Positions 45,018 to 55,730 of a stretch of DNA of 64,000 bases are shown in pieces. The translations under genes and the position numbers were made by a program. The number at the start of each line of letters is the position of its first letter. Position 1 is the first letter of the stretch. This stretch comes from Rhynchosporium graminicola. Its lineage: Eukaryota > Ascomycota > Leotiomycetes > Helotiales > Ploettnerulaceae. Under the pieces are notes generated by a model. The model saw nothing but the letters and a program-made list of their open reading frames with translations. It was not told the DNA's origin and searched no databases. The stretch spans positions 601,580 to 665,579 of the forward strand of contig FJUW01000013.1 of NCBI GenBank assembly GCA_900074885.1. Direction: 5' to 3'.

Positions 45018-46706
45018 TCATCGCCCCCTGAGCGGCCCTCGATGCAACTCAGCTTGGATCTGTATGATTGATTCTTCTCTACCGTCTTCGTCAATGTCGT
45101 CTTCGGCATCACCGTCTTCTTCCTGGTCAATCAGCATGTCCAGGTCCCCGTTTCCATCACCACCTTGCTCTCTGTGCGCATTTCCTGTAAGCATCGCTTG
45201 GAAAGAGTCGGGGTCGTGCTGATCGTGCTCATGTTCATGTTCTATATAGTGATTGTGATGATTATGTTCGACTTTGAGATAGGGTGAGTGAGGATCGGGC
45301 TGGGAAATAGACTGTGAGTGCGAGACAGAATTATAGCCACCAAGATGGTGGTGTACCAGTGCATCATCCATGATTTGCGGGTCGAGGGGCATGTAATCGT
45401 TTTGCATGCGTGCGATAGGGGCTGTTTGGTGTCTAAGGCTTTGCAAAGTATTTGGATGCTGGTCTCTGCCTGGTAAGGTACGGCTCAGAACTTGAGGCGA
45501 GACAGAGCCTTGACCAGCATGCTCGAATCCAGCACCAGGGTCAGACATATGGTGGTCTTGCTGCGTGACGCTAAGAGCTCGCCCAGCGGCACTGACACCT
45601 GTCTGAGGCGACGAAGAAGTAAGACGCGGTGCAGGTCGTATCACACCATCTGGGCGGACCACAGCTGATTTGCCGAGCTCTTTACACTCGGGACAATTCC
45701 GAATGACAAGCGAAACAGTCTCTTTGATGCGGACCCAATGATACTTCTCGGCAATGGTTGCAGTAGTCTTGTTGATGCCACCGTGTTGGCTAGCATGCAC
45801 CTCGCGAGCTATTTCGTACTGCTTCTGCGGATCGGAAACTACTTCCTTATCTTTGAGCATAAGCTTATCAGATTCAGGAATCAGCTTGTAGTGCGTGGCT
45901 GCACTTCGTAGGCGGCTTTTCTCTGCTCGATCTGCCCCGGCAGGATATTTGCCAAACTTGAGATAGAATTTGATCTTGTCGAAGCGTTCCTCACTCACAA
46001 AGTCTTCGCCTTCTGGACCAAGATCTCGGCCGTAAATTATGGCATCGATTAGTTGACCAGGGTAGCTTTTAAGGTTGCCTGCACCTTTGACTTTGCCTAT
46101 TCTCTTGAACCCTAGGGCATCCCAGATTCGACACGAAGCGACGTTCGTTTCGAAGACGAGATTGAAGACGGAATATGTGTAGCCTAATTTGGGAGCCCAG
46201 TCCAAGTAGCTTTCTCCAAGAAGTCGACCAACACCTTTGTTTCTGGCGGCATTCGTGACCAGAAATCCAGCATTACAGATGTGGCTACTCCTTCCTGGAT
46301 AATTAGGTTTGATGTAGTAGCTGCCTAGACACTGGGAGCTCCAGTCCTTGCTTTCCAACAAATCATCTGCACTTTCAATACGGCCTAGCAGCATAACCGC
46401 AGCAAAATTCTGGAACCAGTACGAAGCGAATTTGTCTGTCGACATCGTCTCTATCATGGGATAGGTATCTCCATTTTCGATCTCGCTGTTTAATTGAACA
46501 CAGAGATAACCGAGTAGGGTACGTGGAACTTGATGCTGAGAGGAGAAAGGAACAATAGTTGCGGTGGTGATACGGTCTCGGAGAGTCACCTGTCGAGGAT
46601 GGACATCCGGTGGTAAAATGAGGGGGTCATGGGCAGTAGGGAAGGGTGCTGCGCCAGAAGCACGATAGATGGTAGAGCTGGATGGGTCGTCCAACATGGC
46701 TGGCAT
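45018..46706 (-). CDS. SPT10: Spt10-like histone gene activator: GNAT domain plus integrase-type HHCC zinc-binding domain
   Basis: 562 aa from M-P-A-M-L-D-D-P; the open frame extends 31 codons further upstream (to 46799) but that part looks like leader. The GNAT acetyltransferase domain spans ~60-230, with acetyl-CoA motif A in N-A-A-R-N-K-G-V-G-R-L-L-G (R/Q-x-x-G-x-G at 155-160) and W-D-A-L-G-F-K-R-I-G. An HHCC zinc domain related to retroviral integrase N-termini follows: H304, H308, C338, C341 in E-V-H-A-S-Q-H and N-C-P-E-C-K. The tail is disordered with His-rich (H-N-H-H-N-H) and very acidic runs. In yeast Spt10 binds histone-gene upstream elements through the HHCC domain. It is divergent from GTS1 across ~820 bp. 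Confidence 0.92.
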   Translation of the reverse strand: MPAMLDDPSSSTIYRASGAAPFPTAHDPLILPPDVHPRQVTLRDRITTATIVPFSSQHQVPRTLLGYLCVQLNSEIENGDTYPMIETMSTDKFASYWFQNFAAVMLLGRIESADDLLESKDWSSQCLGSYYIKPNYPGRSSHICNAGFLVTNAARNKGVGRLLGESYLDWAPKLGYTYSVFNLVFETNVASCRIWDALGFKRIGKVKGAGNLKSYPGQLIDAIIYGRDLGPEGEDFVSEERFDKIKFYLKFGKYPAGADRAEKSRLRSAATHYKLIPESDKLMLKDKEVVSDPQKQYEIAREVHASQHGGINKTTATIAEKYHWVRIKETVSLVIRNCPECKELGKSAVVRPDGVIRPAPRLTSSSPQTGVSAAGRALSVTQQDHHMSDPGAGFEHAGQGSVSPQVLSRTLPGRDQHPNTLQSLRHQTAPIARMQNDYMPLDPQIMDDALVHHHLGGYNSVSHSQSISQPDPHSPYLKVEHNHHNHYIEHEHEHDQHDPDSFQAMLTGNAHREQGGDGNGDLDMLIDQEEDGDAEDDIDEDGREESIIQIQAELHRGPLRGR

Positions 46707-47523
46707 CTTGGCAACCTTCCAATGTTGACTCAGATTCAGGGGTTTAGTGGGTCTCTGTTTACATTCGTCAAAATATATTTTGAGAGATGAAAGACACATC
46801 GAAAGCGAACGTTACAAGCAGCAAGCAAAGCTAATTTGCTCGATTACAACTCACCTAAGATATTCAAAACATCTGCGCCAGACAATGCGACACTGGCTTT
46901 ATGCCTATTGATTGCAATCACTTGGTAAGTTAGTGTTCGCTTCTACCCTGGGCCTCTGTCGTGCTTGCGATGGATGGTTATTGGGAGAGATGAGAAATGC
47001 TGTGGAGTTCTCAGAACTTACACGCGAAGATCTTGGACTTGGCCGTGTACTTGTAAAGGCTTGGATGTCTCAGTCACGTGCGACTATGTCGGTGAAACTT
47101 TTCCCCGCCCTCGAAAATTGGGATAATACCCACCCCTGTCTGGCATTTTGCTCGAAGGCGACGGCAAGGCCATGGCCAGGTCTGGTCAGGGATCAGCGTT
47201 AGAGTTCAGCTCAGCGTAGGTAGCGTAGCTCCGCCCGAACTCCAAGCTCCGCTTTCTGCCCTTCGCCAACACTCCTTTTCTCACGAGATCACGAAGTCAC
47301 GAAGTAACGAGTACGACGATTACGACTGTATAAATCCATTTCTTCCGAATCTACTTACTATCTCCAAGTCGACACGAGACATAATATATGTTACGCCAGT
47401 ACTGTTTGCTGTTTGACAACATCTGCGCCGCTGTTTCATGCACTCCAGACTGTCAACCCGAAAGGCCGACCCTTCCACAACCAGGTGTAGAAGCGATTGT
47501 GTTATCAGGGACTCCAATTTAGG
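46707..47523. promoter_or_regulatory. Divergent promoter region between SPT10 and GTS1
   Basis: 817 bp. A GTGAGT donor-like site on the minus strand near 46850-46855 could mark a 5' UTR intron of SPT10, which would explain the in-frame but unconserved upstream codons. Closer to GTS1, repeated cacgaagt / gtcacgaagtaacga sequence lies at about 47283-47310. No gene. Confidence 0.45.
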
Positions 47524-49714
47524 ATGTCCGCAGCTCTGAGCAAGCGGCAGCAAGCTCGCAATGAACGCGCGCTTCAGGATCTCATAAAATCGGTTCCAGG
47601 GAACAATGTGTGTGCTGATTGTCAAGCAAGGAATCCAGGTATGTTGGGCTCTGTAATTCAGGCTCGGAGTGACGCTGACCATACATCGATAGGATGGGCC
47701 AGTTGGAGTGTAAGTAAACGCTGAAGCCTGCCGTGTTCATAGACAATGACTGAGCAAAATAGCTGGGCATTTTCTTGTGCATGCGATGCGCAGCTCTGCA
47801 TAGAAAGCTGGGAACGCATATTACTAAAGTGAAATCGCTCAGTATGGACTCTTGGTCGAATGAGCAGGTCGAAGTATGTTGACTGAGCGATTCAAGTGGA
47901 CATAAACTAAGCTTCAACAGAACATGAAGCGAGTAGGAAATACTGCCTCCAACAAGACATATAATCCGCAGAACACGAGACCGCCAATTCCTTTCGATGC
48001 GGATGAGGCCGACTCAGCGATGGAGAGGTTTATCAGGGGGAAATACGTAGACAAGGCAACTCCGCCTCCCATCAGACATGACACTGGGAGCACGAACTCA
48101 GATGACCATCCACCACCACTACCACCTAAGACTGGCAGCAGGTTTGGCTTCAGATCTGCTTCTTCCATATTCCCGATGTCGTCGAAAGCTCGGAAGGAGG
48201 CAGCAAGACAGCAGGAATTCACTACTGAACGACAGCGATCACCATCTCCTCCGAGGAACAAACAATCGAGAATATTCGGAACTTCTGTCGGTGCTGAAGG
48301 AGCGAACGATCTCGAAATAAAGCTTGACAAGCTTAGAGGCATGGGTTTTAGGGACGAGAAGAGGAACACAGCTGTTTTAAAGGGCCTTGGTGGAAATTTG
48401 GAGAAATCCATTGAAACTCTTGTCCGCTTGGGTGAAGGCGGTGTTGGATTGAAGTCGCCGGAAATCGCACCACCACCTAGAAACAACCGTTCTCGAACAC
48501 CAGTGGGTGCCTCTACTGGGTTAACGATAGATCGGACAAGAAATTTTCCCTCACGAAGTTCATCTAATCCGTTTGATATGTTAGACCAGCCACCGGCTAT
48601 TGCCCCAATTCAATCTTCTCAGTCAACTGGAGGATTACCATCGCCTCAGATGGTGGACAATAATCAGCAAAATCAAAATTCGAATCCATTCGGTCTTGCT
48701 CCTTCCCAGTCACAGTATAACCTTAATCAAGCTTTTCAAACTATGTCTGTACAATCTTCACAGCCGCTTTTCCCAAATCATACCGGTGGAGTTTCCAGTC
48801 CGCAATCTCTCACGCACCAACAAACGTATCAACAATCTATGACACCACCTGTTCCTTCCGTACCTCAGCAATACTACTCATCCGTAATCTACGAGAATCC
48901 GGGGCAGCAGCTTCAAAATACTCAACAAGCCCAACAATCTCAACCGCTGCAACAACAGCAAAACAGCTACAATCCGTTTATGCAGCAACAACAACAACAA
49001 CAACAAAAACAACAATTACCATCCGCGAATACAAATCTTGAAGGCAATCCTTACAATCAGCAACTTGCGAATGCTTCGAGTATGTACCAAAGCCCTATGG
49101 AGCAATCACCTGCTCAGCAGTTTGGAGCTGCTTCCTTCAGCCAGTCTCAATTACCTCAGCAGCTTTATCAGCAACAGGTACAGCAGCAGATGAACCCATT
49201 CCTCAATCATAGTGTATCGCAACAGATGAACCCATATATGAACCAGCAAGCCCCGCAGCAGCAACAGTTTGATCAGCAGCAGCAATACCAGCAACAGAGG
49301 CAACAAACGTACCCTCAGATGCCTCAACAGACATTTAGAGCCGATAAGCGGAGCATTATGGATCTTTACAATTACCCTCAAATGGCGCCTATCGCTCCGC
49401 AGTCGATTCAGCCGCAGCAACAAGATCAGTCTCAAATGCAGCCAAATGCTCAGAATCCGATAAGTGAGCCGCAGCGTAACTTTTCGGGTCCTTCTCCTAC
49501 ACAGGTAGCAGGAAATAACAATCCATTTGCCGCAAGTGTAGGAGCCCATGCACAAAACTTTGGCGTGGATACGATGGGCCAAATGGGTCAGTTTGCACCT
49601 CAGTCGAATGGTAATCGCTTCGTGAGCCAAGAAAGTGTCGATGCTGGCGGTTGGACAAATGGTCGTCATAGCCCAAATGCATGGGGATCTATTAGTGCTA
49701 GATCTGCGAGGTAA
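47524..49714 (+). CDS. GTS1: ArfGAP + UBA + glutamine-rich protein (Gts1-like)
   Basis: Four exons (47524-47638, 47693-47709, 47763-47873, 47921-49714) give 678 aa; exon 2 is 17 nt. The ArfGAP zinc finger is C30-x2-C33-x16-C50-x2-C53 with the arginine finger at R58, crossing three introns. A UBA domain lies at ~211-253 ([10 protein letters not shown] and [15 protein letters not shown]). From ~300 to ~600 the protein is Gln/Asn/Pro-rich with a pure Q run encoded by CAA/CAG near 48980-49020, and ends in N-P-F-type motifs. This order matches yeast Gts1, linked to vesicle traffic and stress. The Q/N-rich tail is prion-like in composition. Confidence 0.92.
48925..49320 (+). repeat. CAA/CAG-rich coding tract
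   Basis: Repeated CAA/CAG codons, including a pure run near 48980-49012, encode the polyglutamine region of the Gts1-like protein. It is probably length-variable between strains. Confidence 0.85.
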
Positions 49715-50357
49715 CTTGTCTAAATGTCTCCGGAAGCAGATGTATCCAGAGGATTAGATTTTCCCGATCTTCAGGATACGAGTGGTTGAGAAGCGACGCT
49801 GTTTTGATGTTTGTATATATTCAGCGCGATCACTGTCAGGCTAAATATCGCTTGCCAGCTACACATGTAGGATGACGATCGTCGCGTTAATCGATAGGAG
49901 AGGGATAAAGCTCGTAGCTGAACGGCAGACTTGGACGATACCAATAGATACCCGCCTTCTTCTTGACCATCAGTTATTGCCGTCATCTCTTAGTTATGTG
50001 TGTATTATACCACAGTTTAAAAGACATGACAACGAGTGGACTAGAACCCACGAGTCTTATCAAATGCATCTTGCAAGGCTAGTCCAATTCGAATCCAGTA
50101 AAGCGAGTCAGGACCCCCACGCAATTTACTTGCCGAACCTCTTGATGTAGATTGTGATTCCAGATCACTATGGATTTTCAAGACTCTTGTGTGACTTGGA
50201 CCTCATCCTTTATTCAAGTCTCGGAATAGCGCCATATCTACGATGATTATAAATAATTCGGAATTCCAAGCACCTTTGAGCTCATCAGAGACGAGATAGC
50301 CCTTGTCCAGTGAAGGCGATTTATGGTTGTTTATTTTCTTTGCATGAAGATATCGCT
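49715..50357. other. Convergent 3' region
   Basis: 643 bp between the GTS1 and PEX12 stop codons. An 8-bp inverted pair (tggactag at 50037-50044, ctagtcca at 50079-50086) frames a T-arm-like sequence but does not fold as a tRNA. No gene. Confidence 0.5.
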
Positions 50358-51695
50358 TCATATCATCACCCTCCTCAGCCCTTCTGTACCACCCAACACC
50401 CTCCTCCCAGTAACAGCACACCTTCCCTTCCCATCCTCCCACCTCCCCTCTCTCCCCTTCATAAAAATTTCCTGCTTTTCATGATTCCCCTCTAGCCATC
50501 TATGTATACACGTGTAACAAAACACAAAGCCAGTTTGGCACGCTGTCGCGGTGGTAATCTCCTGCTGACATATTGGACAATTTTCCGAATCCTGGGGAGC
50601 TGGGACCGTGTAGATGGGTAGTAAAGACGTCGCTGCTACAGGTGGTTTCTCAGCTTCCACTTCTTCTTTCGTATCTTCTGCCTCGCCCTCTTTTTCATCA
50701 CCATCCTTAGCAGGAGTAGATGTCCCTTGCTTTTCTCCTTTGGGACCAAACCTCGCTGATAACGACGACAGCCCCGACACAATCGGCGGCGGCACCTCGA
50801 TACCCTCAGCGGCCTTCTTCGAAAGCTGTCTCGCGAAGTCAGAAGCATGCCACCACTCCAAGAACTTCAACGCGAAAATACTCGTTGGCAATAAGAACTT
50901 CAAACTATCCAACGCCCTCTCCCCCACCACCCTCGGACTAAACAAACTCGTCACACCCAGATTCCCCCCGGCAGGTCCCTGTCTTGCACTCGACTTCGGC
51001 TCACTAAGCGCAGCAATCGCTCGATAATCGGCCTCCCCTAATCTTCTCATTCGAGTCCCGATTAACCACATGAACGGCGAATGGTATTTACTATTATCAA
51101 ACAGATACGCAATATTAAAAGCCAACATCGAGAAATAATACGCCGCATTCACACTCGGATACACATGTCTCAGAAACCAACGATAGTAATGTAGAAACCG
51201 CTGCCTGAGCGTCGGGTTCGCGGGCATGCGCGTATAACTCGCACCGAGCAGAGCGCGCGGAGCATTGATGTCGTAACTCTCGTCTAATTTTCGCTTGAGG
51301 TAGGGGAGACCTACCAGGACGGCGAGGTTCTTCCATATATCGGCTTTAGACAGGATGAGCGCTTCGCGAACATGTGAAGGTGCTGCGATGTTCGCGCGTG
51401 GGATCTCGCCTACCGAAAGCGCTTTCTCGCGTTTGAGGCCGTAGAAATTCTCGGTGAAGCTGCCGGCGTGGGTGAGGAGATAGTGTCGCTCCATGAGGAG
51501 CATGAGGAGAGCGTAGATTTCATCGAAGGAGTTGAGGATGCGTAGTAGGTAGCGAGGGTTGCGGTGCGTTGCGACGGCGAGGAGATATCGTAGGGAGGGG
51601 GGGAGGAGGGATGCGAGTTGGGCTTCGGAGAGGAGTTCAAACAGGGAGGGTTTGTGGTCGTCGAAGGTCGAGTGGAGGGCGGTCATGAACTCCAT
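50358..51695 (-). CDS. PEX12: Peroxin 12, peroxisomal RING E3 complex subunit
   Basis: Intronless; the start [19 protein letters not shown] at 51695 gives 445 aa. The open frame continues 63 codons upstream, but those lack family similarity. The Pex2/Pex12 N-terminal domain is recognisable ([31 protein letters not shown]). It has membrane segments such as [20 protein letters not shown] charged Glu/Lys linker precedes a C-terminal RING-like domain: C-P-I-C-Q-Q-E-I, then [16 protein letters not shown]. Fewer zinc ligands than a canonical RING are visible, which is normal for Pex12. It works with Pex2 and Pex10 to ubiquitinate and recycle Pex5. Confidence 0.95.
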   Translation of the reverse strand: MEFMTALHSTFDDHKPSLFELLSEAQLASLLPPSLRYLLAVATHRNPRYLLRILNSFDEIYALLMLLMERHYLLTHAGSFTENFYGLKREKALSVGEIPRANIAAPSHVREALILSKADIWKNLAVLVGLPYLKRKLDESYDINAPRALLGASYTRMPANPTLRQRFLHYYRWFLRHVYPSVNAAYYFSMLAFNIAYLFDNSKYHSPFMWLIGTRMRRLGEADYRAIAALSEPKSSARQGPAGGNLGVTSLFSPRVVGERALDSLKFLLPTSIFALKFLEWWHASDFARQLSKKAAEGIEVPPPIVSGLSSLSARFGPKGEKQGTSTPAKDGDEKEGEAEDTKEEVEAEKPPVAATSLLPIYTVPAPQDSENCPICQQEITTATACQTGFVFCYTCIHRWLEGNHEKQEIFMKGREGRWEDGKGRCAVTGRRVLGGTEGLRRVMI

Positions 51696-52499
51696 TGCGA
51701 GGGTTGCGTGGTGGATGAGGATGGACGAAGTGAGGCAAGGCATTGGTATTGGAGATGCTTGGAGCAAGGCTGAGGTCGAGCCGAGGTTGTCTGTACAGAT
51801 CGCGTAAACCTTCCATTCTTCTTTACCGAGAATGGAACTTTTGTCAACAACTACTCTTTTGTTTTTCCTACTCGTGATTATCAATCAAGATACTGGTTAG
51901 ACATTCGAATGAAGAAAATCATATCTATAGTAGTGTAATAGATAAATGAGGAGCTAAAGTACTATGAGCAGAACTTTAGATAATCAATTGAAGACTCGAC
52001 ATAGAATGAAACATAAGTATATTGAAGTGTCATACGCGATTAGAAAACCGTAGTCAAATCACATATATTTCAAGTGGTAAAGGCTAGGCCTGGAAGTACT
52101 TGATCCTTGAACCATTTGATTTTCAAAATGCCATGTCAGACAATCAATTGAAGTATGAGCTTTACGCTTCGTTGTCTCTGACAGTCAAAGCCTATGACGA
52201 CCTAAAAATGGGCCTTGGAAATGGAAGTTGAAGTTGAAAATACTGACACAGACTGTGTTGCAAGGTGATTACAGAATTTCGGGCTTTTTGTGGGTTACTT
52301 CATGTATATCATTGTTCTACATACAGTACAAACCAACACATCTGCCTAAGCTTAATCCAAGCTCACGCAAGCTTTCAACCGACGCCCCTACCCCAACCAT
52401 TCCTTGAGATAATCCAAAGTCCCTAGCAATCTCTGAATCCTGTGCTGTCAGGCCAGTACTGTATCGAAAGTAAACCAAGCCATGTTCTATCAATAAGAT
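51696..52499. other. Intergenic region
   Basis: 804 bp, AT-rich around 51890-52100. Promoter of PEX12 and 3' region of the hydrolase gene. No gene. Confidence 0.5.
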
Positions 52500-54092
52500 C
52501 TACTTCTTTGGGACGTCCAGAAACTTCTTCATTCCTGGTAGTGGATCGTAAATATCGGGACCCTTCAAAAGCCCATCTCTGTCCTCTTCCCTCTGCCTCT
52601 CCTTTCCTTTGGCCAGCCGTGCTCCAGCAGCGGCTTCTTCCTCATCGAATCTCTCCACCACTTCGACTGTATCCAGCTGTGTTCTCTCCTCAATCGAGAC
52701 TCTACCGCCAAACACACGCTTCAGCTGAGCACATGCTTCATTGTAGCATTTATCCGCAGCCTCAGGGAAATGTAGCGGGTTAGGCTTCTTGTCGAAAGCA
52801 TGGGGAACGGCTTTGATAAGTCCACCATGCAAAGTCTTGCCTATAGGCGCACTGGCAAGTCGTGTACCGAACGCGGTTCCCTCAACATTCAACATGTCAT
52901 ATTCGCAAGTATACAAGACGATGTCTTCTGGATAAGCGGCCAAAAGATCGGCATCTGTCGCCGCTGCTGGCGAGAGATATGGATCCGTAAGATCAATATC
53001 GCAGTCTGGCATATATGACTGGTCGAATAAGTTTGTGAGAAGAGGTGGGAGGTTCTTTTCCGGGGCTGGATTTGTAGACCGCTTTTCTGACCGTGGCGTC
53101 CGGAAGTCGGTGGGTGGGTAGAAGGAAACGATGGCGCGGATGGTAAGGTCGGGGATCTTCTGGTCTACTTCGAGAGCTGTAGGCTCGAGGTCGGAGAGCT
53201 TGAGGATGGAGTGGGTTGATGTCGCAGCAGAGTGCGTCCTAGCTAGGTCTGGACGTGGAAGGGACAAATTCGAAGTCGACTTGTAGTTGTGAAGAGAATG
53301 AGTGTTGTTTGTTTCGTGGAGTGATCGTCGCCCAATACCTTTTTGGAGGTCTCGAAGCATGAGAGGGACTGTGAAAGCGAAGTTTCCACCGGCCGAGAAT
53401 CCAGAAAGTGCCATGCGATGGGCGTCAATCCGAAGTTCTTCTGCATGAGATGCAAGATAGATCATAGCATCCGTGCCGTCTTCAACCCCGATACTGAAGG
53501 GGTATTCGGGCGCCAGTCTGTATTCGACGGAAACGAAAATCGCCGCGACCTTCTTCAACACTGCTGCTGCCCATCTTGCATCATCCGTTCCGGTACCCAG
53601 GGTAAACCCCCCTCCATGGAAGTTCACCACAACTGGATAGCGGTAATCTTCGTTCGTGTCTGTATAATACGATTCTGGTACGTAGAAGACGAGCTTGAAT
53701 TGTCCTCCTGCAGCAGAGAGTCGTGATGGAATAAGGATCTTAAAGTTAGGGGCCGGAGGTTTGGGATCGGCGAAATGGTGGAATTTCATTCCAACGGCCA
53801 TCAGGCCACGCCATATTACGGCCTTCATCCAGAGAAACCAAGTGTGTGAGAACCTTCTCATTTGTCGCGGCGCAGGGTATATGTTGACAATAAGGTGGAA
53901 CTCTATTCCAAGGAGAAGGAAAGACCATAGAACATGGGCCGGCAGGGCAGGGCAGGGCAGGAAGGGCGAGTTTGAAGTAGGTTGGTAGTCGTTACAAGTA
54001 CTGGCTGGTAGTGGGAGGTAGCGCCTCTGCCAAGCGTGGCTCAATATGGGAAGGAAACGGAAGAAGAGAGAGAGACCGAGGAGCGCGCTCAA
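52500..54092 (-). CDS. Hormone-sensitive-lipase-like alpha/beta hydrolase, membrane-anchored
   Basis: Intronless, 530 aa. Two N-terminal hydrophobic segments (~1-20 and ~52-72) suggest an ER or lipid-droplet anchor. The esterase core has the oxyanion-hole motif H-G-G-G-F (159-163), V-S-V-E-Y-R-L-A-P-E-Y-P, and nucleophile elbow G-F-S-A-G-G (S233). Later Asp and His positions lie in L-Y-T-C-E-Y-D-M-L and V-P-H-A-F-D. A Ser/Thr/His-rich insertion (~258-300) sits between nucleophile and acid. HSL-type (GH-x-G-G) proteins hydrolyse short- to medium-chain acyl esters; the substrate is unknown. Bases 53938-53962 contain tandem GGCAG units inside the coding sequence. Confidence 0.9.
   Translation of the reverse strand: MSALLGLSLFFRFLPILSHAWQRRYLPLPASTCNDYQPTSNSPFLPCPALPAHVLWSFLLLGIEFHLIVNIYPAPRQMRRFSHTWFLWMKAVIWRGLMAVGMKFHHFADPKPPAPNFKILIPSRLSAAGGQFKLVFYVPESYYTDTNEDYRYPVVVNFHGGGFTLGTGTDDARWAAAVLKKVAAIFVSVEYRLAPEYPFSIGVEDGTDAMIYLASHAEELRIDAHRMALSGFSAGGNFAFTVPLMLRDLQKGIGRRSLHETNNTHSLHNYKSTSNLSLPRPDLARTHSAATSTHSILKLSDLEPTALEVDQKIPDLTIRAIVSFYPPTDFRTPRSEKRSTNPAPEKNLPPLLTNLFDQSYMPDCDIDLTDPYLSPAAATDADLLAAYPEDIVLYTCEYDMLNVEGTAFGTRLASAPIGKTLHGGLIKAVPHAFDKKPNPLHFPEAADKCYNEACAQLKRVFGGRVSIEERTQLDTVEVVERFDEEEAAAGARLAKGKERQREEDRDGLLKGPDIYDPLPGMKKFLDVPKK
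53938..53962. repeat. GGCAG pentanucleotide repeat inside coding sequence
   Basis: About four to five GGCAG units lie in the N-terminal part of the hydrolase gene (minus strand), encoding the C-P-A-L-P-A-H region. A five-base unit can shift the frame if it slips. Confidence 0.75.
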
Positions 54093-54695
54093 TAAACCAA
54101 ATGCATGCCAACGAAGGATTGAAGATTCAATTAGGGTGGGAGAGGAAAGTGGAAGCTGTAAAGAGTAGGTCAGGTTGGTAAGATGTAGAGTTAAAGACTG
54201 GGATAATAGAACAATTTATCAGAATCGTGATAGATATGTTTCGAATCTGAAGTTTTGGTGTCTTCGTAATTTGGTGGAGGCACTGCGTCATGCTCCACAT
54301 ATGTTTATCAAACGAGATACTGTAATCGTATTTCCCCTTGTGATACAGGGGAGTTTGTTCCTTGGTGTACCGAACTTTCGTACTAGCGAAAGGAAGGTCC
54401 CATGGGTCTTGGCGTGGCATTTCTTAGACAGAAGCATCTTCTTTGTGCTTCAACCTGTGGAAGTCGTATTTCGAGGTACCTGTAGGTATTTATTGCTCGG
54501 AAACCAGAACGATAAACATTGATCACAGATTGAGCATTCAAATAAGGTGCATGGACCTCGATATCAGCATGTGCTTCAAGAATTTGAAAGGTTGCACCGT
54601 ATGTATGTACATTACTTGGCAACGGGTACAATTGCTGCTAAAGTCAATTGCATCTGTATTAACTGGAATGCTCCATCTTCACTTCTCAGAGACTC
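54093..54695. other. Intergenic region
   Basis: 603 bp between two minus-strand genes. Short overlapping open frames only; no gene supported. Confidence 0.5.
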
Positions 54696-55730
54696 CTAAT
54701 TGCCCTTCAGCCAAGCAACAACACCCAGAACGAACACACAGACCATCGCATCCCCGCTGACAGTCGTCCAAATTCTTGAGTACCTCGCAACAAGCTCCAA
54801 ATAACCTTTCCACGGCTGCGGTAATAATCCCATGACCATTCCCATGATACCCCCTTGTTGAACTCTGCCCTTCTCGAAAAAGAAACGGCTGGTCTGCAAC
54901 AGCACTTCGACCGTAGCAAAGATCCAAAAGAAATGTACACTGCTGGGACTCAGGACCAGTTCATCCCCACCCGCATATCCCAAACCACTCTTCTCCCGGG
55001 CAATCTTCGTACCCGTAAAGGGTTGAGTAAATGCAATATAGACCCCTAATCCTAACGCAAAAACGGCATGTACAATGCGCCAAAGGTATGCGTACGGATC
55101 ACTAGGAGCAGTAGTCTGGCCGGGCATAGGAGGCATGCCGGGAAATGTAGGCATACCACCAGCACCTCCGCCTCCTCCACTCATCATCTGCTGTAACATC
55201 TTCATCATTGGATCCTCGCCTGCCGCACCCCCCATCCCTTCCATGCCAGGCATCGCTCCCATGCCATCCATGCCTGGAAAGCCAGCGAAGGGGTTCGCAG
55301 CTCCGCCTGGAGGAGGAGCACCTGAAGGGTCAAAGCCAAGCATCATTTGGCGTAGCTGATCATCGTTCATCCCTTGCTGGCCTGGCTGGCCGAATGGAGA
55401 TTGTTGGGGGTTATTCAGACGAGAAGAGCGTGATTTGGGTTCATAGTAGTGGTTTGAGATGTCGACTTCCTCGGGATCATCGTCGGGGGTGGAAGCAGCA
55501 GGTTGCGGTGGAGCGTCTACAGACGGTTAGTCGATGCAAAAACAGAGCAAAGAGCGATCTTGTGCACCTCTCTTGATTCCACCTCCAAGTCCTGTAATCC
55601 TGTCCAACCTCGCCGAACCGCCTGCGCGAATCTTTGCTTCTCTCCGCTCTTTACGTATCCGCGCTTGTTCTGCTGCACTGGAAGGAGGAGTGCTGGATTC
55701 CGAAGACGCAGCAGGAGGATTGTCTGCCAT
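54696..55730 (-). CDS. GET2: GET complex subunit Get2 (ER receptor for tail-anchored proteins)
   Basis: Exons 55730-55568 and 55516-54696 (51-nt intron) give 327 aa. A basic N-terminal Get3-binding motif is seen in R-I-R-K-E-R-R-E-A-K-I (~24-34). A Gly/Met/Pro-rich disordered middle follows (F-P-G-M-D-G-M-G-A-M-P-G-M). Three C-terminal membrane segments are A-Y-L-W-R-I-V-H-A-V-F-A-L-G-L-G-V-Y-I, S-V-H-F-F-W-I-F-A-T-V-E-V-L-L and D-A-M-V-C-V-F-V-L-G-V-V-A-W-L. Get2 with Get1 receives tail-anchored proteins from Get3 at the ER. The ATG at 55730 was preferred to one 27 codons upstream because fungal Get2 proteins begin with a short acidic/Ser stretch before the R-E-R-R motif. Confidence 0.9.

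Noticed and set aside
49151..49669. 172-codon minus-strand open frame rich in Leu
   Set aside because: Complement of the CAG-rich Gts1-like tract; the Leu richness is a codon shadow.
50037..50100. tRNA-like segment (T-arm-like GGTTCTAGTCC on the minus strand, 8-bp inverted pair)
   Set aside because: The T-loop would be eight bases and no D-arm or anticodon stem pairs; the two halves form only a simple stem.
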